DNA of 64,000 nt from Pseudoglutamicibacter albus. GTDB taxonomy: Bacteria; Actinomycetota; Actinomycetes; Actinomycetales; Micrococcaceae. Position 1 is the first letter of the stretch, and every line of letters begins with the position of its first letter. Under the pieces are notes generated by a model that was not told where the DNA came from, made no database searches, and saw only the letters and a program-made list of their open reading frames with translations. The stretch covers positions 1,488,001 through 1,552,000 of the forward strand of contig NZ_JAVDXX010000001.1 of the NCBI RefSeq assembly GCF_031458175.1, in the 5' to 3' direction. A program made the position numbers and the translations under genes. Positions 59,939 through 64,000 of the stretch are shown here, in pieces.

Positions 59939-60229
59939 TTACTTCGCCTTTTCGACGATCTCAACCAGACGCCAGCACTTGTCCTTGGACAGTGGGCGGG
60001 TCTCAGCCACGATGACCAAGTCGCCAACACCAGCGGTGTTGTTCTCGTCGTGGGCCTTCACGCGCTTGGAACGGCGCATGACCTTGCCGTAGAGGGCGTG
60101 CTTGACACGGTCCTCAACGTTGACCACAACGGTCTTGTCCATCTTGTCGGACACCACGTAACCGCGCAGGGTTTTGCGGTAACCGCGGGCTTGTGCCTCT
60201 TCGGCCACAGCGTTCTCCTTTTCGCTCAT
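59939..60229 (-). CDS. rpsQ: 30S ribosomal protein uS17
   Basis: A 96-residue S17, with [20 protein letters not shown] and [20 protein letters not shown]. Last gene of the S10-type run. ATG 60229 overlaps the rpmC stop. Confidence 0.97.
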   Translation of the reverse strand: MSEKENAVAEEAQARGYRKTLRGYVVSDKMDKTVVVNVEDRVKHALYGKVMRRSKRVKAHDENNTAGVGDLVIVAETRPLSKDKCWRLVEIVEKAK

Positions 60230-60522
60230 CACTTAGCGTCCTCCGCCTTCTTGGATTTCTTCTTGGTCTTCTTCTTCTCGTCAGCCTGGGTTGCGACGAC
60301 ATCCTCGCGGATGCCGAGCTCGCGCTCACGAAGAATCGTGTAGATACGAGCGATGTCGCGCTTGACGGCCTTGAGACGACCATGCTGCTCGAGCTGACCG
60401 GTTGCAGCCTGGAAACGCAAGTTGAACAGTTCCTTCTTTGCGTTTGCAAGCTCCTCGTTCAGACGAGCGTTGTCCATGCCGTCGAGCTTATCGACTGCGA
60501 GATCCTTAGAACCGATAGCCAT
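60229..60522 (-). CDS. rpmC: 50S ribosomal protein uL29
   Basis: A 97-residue L29, with [20 protein letters not shown] and [20 protein letters not shown]. The C-terminus has a Lys-rich extension ([10 protein letters not shown]). ATG 60522 fits family starts; an ATG three codons upstream overlaps the rplP stop (ATGA). Confidence 0.95.
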   Translation of the reverse strand: MAIGSKDLAVDKLDGMDNARLNEELANAKKELFNLRFQAATGQLEQHGRLKAVKRDIARIYTILRERELGIREDVVATQADEKKKTKKKSKKAEDAK

Positions 60523-60527
60523 TGGGA

Positions 60528-60944
60528 TCATTCACCACCCTCGCGGCGCACAATACGCGCCTTCAGCGGAAGCTTGTGGATTGCCAGGCGAAGAGCTTCG
60601 CGTGCGACCTCTTCGGAAACGCCAGCCAGTTCGAACATAACGCGGCCTGGCTTGACGTTTGCAACCCACCACTCCGGGGAACCCTTACCGGAACCCATGC
60701 GGGTTTCGGCAGGCTTCTTGGTCAATGGACGGTCTGGGAAGATGTTGATCCAGACCTTACCGCCACGCTTGATGTGGCGGGTCATCGCAATACGTGCAGC
60801 TTCGATCTGGCGGTTGGTGACGTATGCGGGAGTCAGGGCCTGGATGCCCCACTCACCGAAAGTCACCTCGGTGCCACCAGAGGCCATGCCTTTACGGCCT
60901 GGGTGGTGCTGCTTGCGGTACTTGACGCGACGTGGAATCAGCAT
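60528..60944 (-). CDS. rplP: 50S ribosomal protein uL16
   Basis: A 138-residue L16: [40 protein letters not shown], and [20 protein letters not shown]. It overlaps rpsC by one base. Confidence 0.97.
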   Translation of the reverse strand: MLIPRRVKYRKQHHPGRKGMASGGTEVTFGEWGIQALTPAYVTNRQIEAARIAMTRHIKRGGKVWINIFPDRPLTKKPAETRMGSGKGSPEWWVANVKPGRVMFELAGVSEEVAREALRLAIHKLPLKARIVRREGGE

Positions 60945-61726
60945 CAGGCGTTGCCTCCTTCAGCTGCTGCTGGAGCTGCTGCACCACGATCGTGACGACG
61001 GCGGCGCTCGCCACCGCGGCCACCACGGCGGTCGCCGCGACGGCCACCACGGCCTGGTGCTGCTGCCTGCTGTGCAGCCAGTTCCTTATCAGTGACGTCT
61101 CCCTTGTAGACCCAGACCTTCACGCCGATGCGGCCGAAGGTGGTCTTTGCTTCGAAGAAGCCGTAGTCGATGTTCGCGCGGAGGGTGTGCAGTGGCACGC
61201 GACCTTCGCGGTAGAACTCGCGGCGGCTCATTTCTGCGCCACCGAGGCGACCGGAGCACTGGACACGGATGCCCTTGGCGCCGGCGCGCATCGCGGACTG
61301 GATGGCTTTCTTCATTGCACGGCGGAACGCCACGCGGGAGGCAAGCTGCTCAGCGATTCCCTGAGCTACCAGCTGTGCATCGGTCTCTGGGTTCTTGACC
61401 TCGAGGATGTTCAGCTGAACCTGCTTGTTGGTGAGCTTCTCGAGCTCGCCGCGAAGACGGTCGGCTTCCGCGCCGCGGCGGCCGATCACGATACCCGGGC
61501 GTGCAGTGTGGATGTCCACGCGTACACGGTCACGGGTGCGTTCGATCTCGACCTTGGAGATGCCGGCACGATCCATGCCGTCAGTCACCAGCGAACGGAT
61601 TTTGACGTCTTCCTTGACGAAGTCAGCGTAGGACTGACCCGGCAGCTTCGAATCGGCGAACCAGCGCGACACGTGGTCGGTGGTGATGCCGAGTCGGAAG
61701 CCGTTTGGATTAATCTTCTGACCCAT
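60944..61726 (-). CDS. rpsC: 30S ribosomal protein uS3
   Basis: A 260-residue S3: [20 protein letters not shown], the KH domain with [20 protein letters not shown], and the C-terminal [20 protein letters not shown] type sequence. The last 40 residues are RGG-rich ([20 protein letters not shown]), beyond the usual S3 end. Confidence 0.97.
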   Translation of the reverse strand: MGQKINPNGFRLGITTDHVSRWFADSKLPGQSYADFVKEDVKIRSLVTDGMDRAGISKVEIERTRDRVRVDIHTARPGIVIGRRGAEADRLRGELEKLTNKQVQLNILEVKNPETDAQLVAQGIAEQLASRVAFRRAMKKAIQSAMRAGAKGIRVQCSGRLGGAEMSRREFYREGRVPLHTLRANIDYGFFEAKTTFGRIGVKVWVYKGDVTDKELAAQQAAAPGRGGRRGDRRGGRGGERRRRHDRGAAAPAAAEGGNA

Positions 61727-62092
61727 TTACTTCTCCCCACCCTTCTCAGGCGTGGCAACGACCACGGTGACGTGGCTGGTGCGCTTGTTGATGCGGAATG
61801 CACGGCCTTGGGCGCGTGGCTGGAACCGCTTCATGGTTGGGCCTTCGTCTACATAGGCTTCGCTGATGTAGAGCTCGTCCTCGTTGAACGGCAGACCCTG
61901 CTGATCGGCCTTCTGGCGCGCGTTCGCGACAGCGGAGGCGACAACCTTGTACACAGGATCCGAAGCGCCCTGCTGGGCGAACTTCAGGATGGCCAGTGCC
62001 TCGGTCGTCTGCTTGCCGCGGACAAGATTGACGACGCGCCGGGCCTTCATCGGCGTAACGCGCAGGTGGCGCGCAATTGCCTTGGCTTCCAT
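61727..62092 (-). CDS. rplV: 50S ribosomal protein uL22
   Basis: A 121-residue L22: [40 protein letters not shown] and [20 protein letters not shown]. Directly followed by rpsC. Confidence 0.97.
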   Translation of the reverse strand: MEAKAIARHLRVTPMKARRVVNLVRGKQTTEALAILKFAQQGASDPVYKVVASAVANARQKADQQGLPFNEDELYISEAYVDEGPTMKRFQPRAQGRAFRINKRTSHVTVVVATPEKGGEK

Positions 62093-62136
62093 TGCTTTCC
62101 TTTCCTAAGGAAGGAGCTGCAACCTCTGACCTATGG

Positions 62137-62418
62137 TCAGCGGCGCTTGCCCTTCTTGTCGTCCTTCACGTGGCCGCGGAAAGTACGCGTCATAGCGAAC
62201 TCGCCGAGCTTGTGTCCGACCATCGACTCAGTGATGAACACTGGGATGTGCTTGCGTCCGTCGTGCACAGCGATCGTGTGGCCGAGCATGTCCGGCACGA
62301 TCATGGAACGGCGGGACCACGTCTTGATGACGTTGCGGGTACCTGCTTCGTTCTGGTTCAGAACCTTCACAAGAAGGTGCTGATCAACGAAGGGGCCCTT
62401 CTTAAGGCTGCGTGGCAT
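62137..62418 (-). CDS. rpsS: 30S ribosomal protein uS19
   Basis: A 93-residue S19: [40 protein letters not shown] and [20 protein letters not shown]. Confidence 0.97.
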   Translation of the reverse strand: MPRSLKKGPFVDQHLLVKVLNQNEAGTRNVIKTWSRRSMIVPDMLGHTIAVHDGRKHIPVFITESMVGHKLGEFAMTRTFRGHVKDDKKGKRR

Positions 62419-62428
62419 CTAAGAGCTC

Positions 62429-63268
62429 CTATCGCTTGTTCTTGCCAGTGCGGCGACGGCGCACAATGAGCTTGTCGCTGGACTTGTTAGGACGGCGCGT
62501 GCGGCCTTCCTTCTTACCGGCTGGGTTGACTGGGTGACGGCCACCGGAGGTACGGCCTTCACCACCACCGTGTGGGTGGTCAACCGGGTTCATGGAGACA
62601 CCGCGAACGGTTGGGCGTACGCCCTTCCAGCGCATGCGGCCGGCTTTACCCCAGTTGATGTTGATCTGCTCAGCGTTACCGACTTCGCCGACGGTTGCGC
62701 GGCAGCGTACGTCAACGTTGCGGATTTCGCCGGATGGCAGACGCAGCTGTGCGTACTTGCCTTCGCGGGCTACCAGCTGAGCGGATGCACCAGCGGAACG
62801 AGCCATCTTGGCGCCGCCACCTGGGCGGAGCTCGATCGCGTGCACAACGGTACCCACTGGGATGTTGCGCAGCGGCAGGTTGTTACCTGGCTTGATGTCA
62901 GCGTTCGGGCCGGACTCGACGCGGTCGCCCTGCTTGAGACGTTCCGGCGCTACGATGTAGCGCTTGGTGCCGTCCACATAGTGCAACAGTGCGATGCGGG
63001 CGGTGCGGTTCGGGTCGTACTCGATGTGCGCGACCTTCGCCGGTACGCCGTCCTTGTCTGCGCGACGGAAGTCGATCAGACGGTACTGGCGCTTGTGGCC
63101 ACCACCCTTGTGACGGGTCGTGATGCGTCCGGTGTTGTTACGGCCACCGGTCTTGTGCAGCGGGCGGAGAAGGGACTTCTCTGGCGTGCTGCGCGTAATT
63201 TCTGCGAAGTCGGCAACGGACGCGCCACGAAGGCCCGGCGTTGTCGGCTTGTATTTGCGAATTGCCAT
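62429..63268 (-). CDS. rplB: 50S ribosomal protein uL2
   Basis: A 279-residue L2: [40 protein letters not shown] and the peptidyl-transferase-region [20 protein letters not shown]. Confidence 0.97.
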   Translation of the reverse strand: MAIRKYKPTTPGLRGASVADFAEITRSTPEKSLLRPLHKTGGRNNTGRITTRHKGGGHKRQYRLIDFRRADKDGVPAKVAHIEYDPNRTARIALLHYVDGTKRYIVAPERLKQGDRVESGPNADIKPGNNLPLRNIPVGTVVHAIELRPGGGAKMARSAGASAQLVAREGKYAQLRLPSGEIRNVDVRCRATVGEVGNAEQININWGKAGRMRWKGVRPTVRGVSMNPVDHPHGGGEGRTSGGRHPVNPAGKKEGRTRRPNKSSDKLIVRRRRTGKNKR

Positions 63269-63302
63269 TTATTGTTCCTCGTTAAAGTGGTCTCCGGTTG
63301 CC

Positions 63303-63611
63303 TTAGGCGACCGGACCGCCGAAGATGTCGATGGTGTCATCGCCCTGGAGGGTGACGATCGCGCGCTTGGTGTTCTTGCGCTGTCCCCAACCGAAACGGG
63401 TACGCGTACGCTTACCCGGGCGATTGCTGGTGTTGACCGATGCAACCTTGACGCCGTAGATCTCCTCTACTGCAGCCTTGATTTCGGTCTTGTTCGAGCG
63501 TGGGTCCACCAGGAAGGTGTACTGACCCTCGTCGATCAGGTTGTAGCTCTTCTCCGAAACGACCGGAGCGACGATCACGTCGTGGGCCGTGCGACGGTTG
63601 ATGTTAGTCAC
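63303..63611 (-). CDS. rplW: 50S ribosomal protein uL23
   Basis: A 102-residue L23: [40 protein letters not shown] and the [20 protein letters not shown] loop. It overlaps rplD by 4 bp. Confidence 0.97.
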   Translation of the reverse strand: MTNINRRTAHDVIVAPVVSEKSYNLIDEGQYTFLVDPRSNKTEIKAAVEEIYGVKVASVNTSNRPGKRTRTRFGWGQRKNTKRAIVTLQGDDTIDIFGGPVA

Positions 63612-64000
63612 TTGGCGTCCTCCTTACCGGTGAAGGCGTCGAAGGCAGCCTTCGTGAAGATGACGTCATCAGCGCGGAGCACATCGTAGGTGTTGAGCTG
63701 GTCCGCGAACAGGGCGTGAACGTTCTCAAGGTTACGCACGGACAGAGCTGCGACGTCGTTGGCGCGTTCAAGCACCACGAGCAGGTTCTTCCGGGTCGTG
63801 AGGGACTTGAGGTTTTCGCGTGCCTGCTTGGTCGACGGGGTGTCGCCCGTGATGATGTCCTCTACGACGTGGATGCGATCGTGGCGGGCACGATCGGTGA
63901 GGGCGCCGCGCAGTGCAGCTGCCTTCATCTTCTTAGGGGTGCGCTGGGAGTAGTCGCGTGGCACTGGGCCGTGTGCGATACCACCGCCGCGCATCTGTGG
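63608..64000 (-). CDS. rplD: 50S ribosomal protein uL4 (5' end beyond the window)
   Basis: The frame is open to the window edge, starting [20 protein letters not shown], with [20 protein letters not shown] and [20 protein letters not shown]. About 131 codons of the C-terminal part are inside; the N-terminal third lies beyond 64000. Confidence 0.95.
   Translation of the reverse strand, partial: PQMRGGGIAHGPVPRDYSQRTPKKMKAAALRGALTDRARHDRIHVVEDIITGDTPSTKQARENLKSLTTRKNLLVVLERANDVAALSVRNLENVHALFADQLNTYDVLRADDVIFTKAAFDAFTGKEDAK

Noticed and set aside
60932-62383. 483-codon plus-strand frame opposite rpsC, rplV and rpsS
   Set aside because: Antisense shadow of three ribosomal protein genes.

Overview
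The window looks like a housekeeping stretch of a high-GC actinobacterial chromosome. GTG starts are frequent, the ribosomal proteins are of actinobacterial type, and two CIRCE operators precede groES-groEL. The SURF1 / DUF3817 / guaA and guaB3 / guaB / groEL-groES order and the alr-tsaE-tsaB-rimI-tsaD block suggest Micrococcales, probably Micrococcaceae (Arthrobacter/Rothia-like). That placement is inferred from gene content and remembered synteny; no search was run. I see no rRNA, tRNA, CRISPR array, IS element or prophage.

Layout. 1-9.5 kb: the tail of an LAXTG-anchored surface protein, rmuC, ispH with a membrane protein, xseA-xseB, an AlaA-like aminotransferase, an acidic-tailed membrane protein, 5-formyl-THF cyclo-ligase and an SAF-domain (CpaB-like) protein. 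9.5-20.3 kb: a 1,300-residue DUF4011/SF1-helicase-like protein with degraded catalytic motifs, guaA, DUF3817, SURF1, a broken DUF1275 gene, guaB3 and guaB. 20.4-25.3 kb: groEL-groES, a THUMP-like methyltransferase and ybdK. 25.3-29.9 kb: the t6A block tsaD-rimI-tsaB with tsaE fused to alanine racemase. 30-43 kb: UDP-glucose dehydrogenase, sufS-sufU, nnrE/nnrD, acpS, galU, glmS, coaA, mscL, glmM and ppk2. Several of these supply UDP-sugar and cell-wall precursors (galU, ugd, glmS, glmM, alr). 43-64 kb: rpsI-rplM, truA, two paralogous lipoproteins, then rplQ-rpoA-rpsK-rpsM-rpmJ-infA-map, adk-secY, rplO through rplN, and rpsQ through rplD (cut by the window edge), nearly all on the minus strand.

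Three things stand out. (1) Short tandem repeats are unusually frequent. In genes the units are multiples of 3 bp (9, 18 or 30 bp), so frame is kept, and they sit at the ends or loops of otherwise conserved proteins (XseA, TsaD, TsaB, SufS, RpsE, a lipoprotein). Between genes there are 12-, 14-, 15-, 16- and 18-bp units, one overlapping the guaB3 stop codon. (2) The helicase-like protein keeps the DUF4011 / SF1 / C-terminal nuclease-like layout but seems to lack the residues for ATP hydrolysis and DNA cleavage, so it may be a pseudo-enzyme. (3) A tandem pair of lipobox proteins with a C-terminal membrane anchor sits between truA and rplQ, inside the ribosomal cluster. Smaller points are the Alr-TsaE fusion, a 62-bp perfect palindrome between mscL and glmM, and a terminator that separates rpsQ from rplN.
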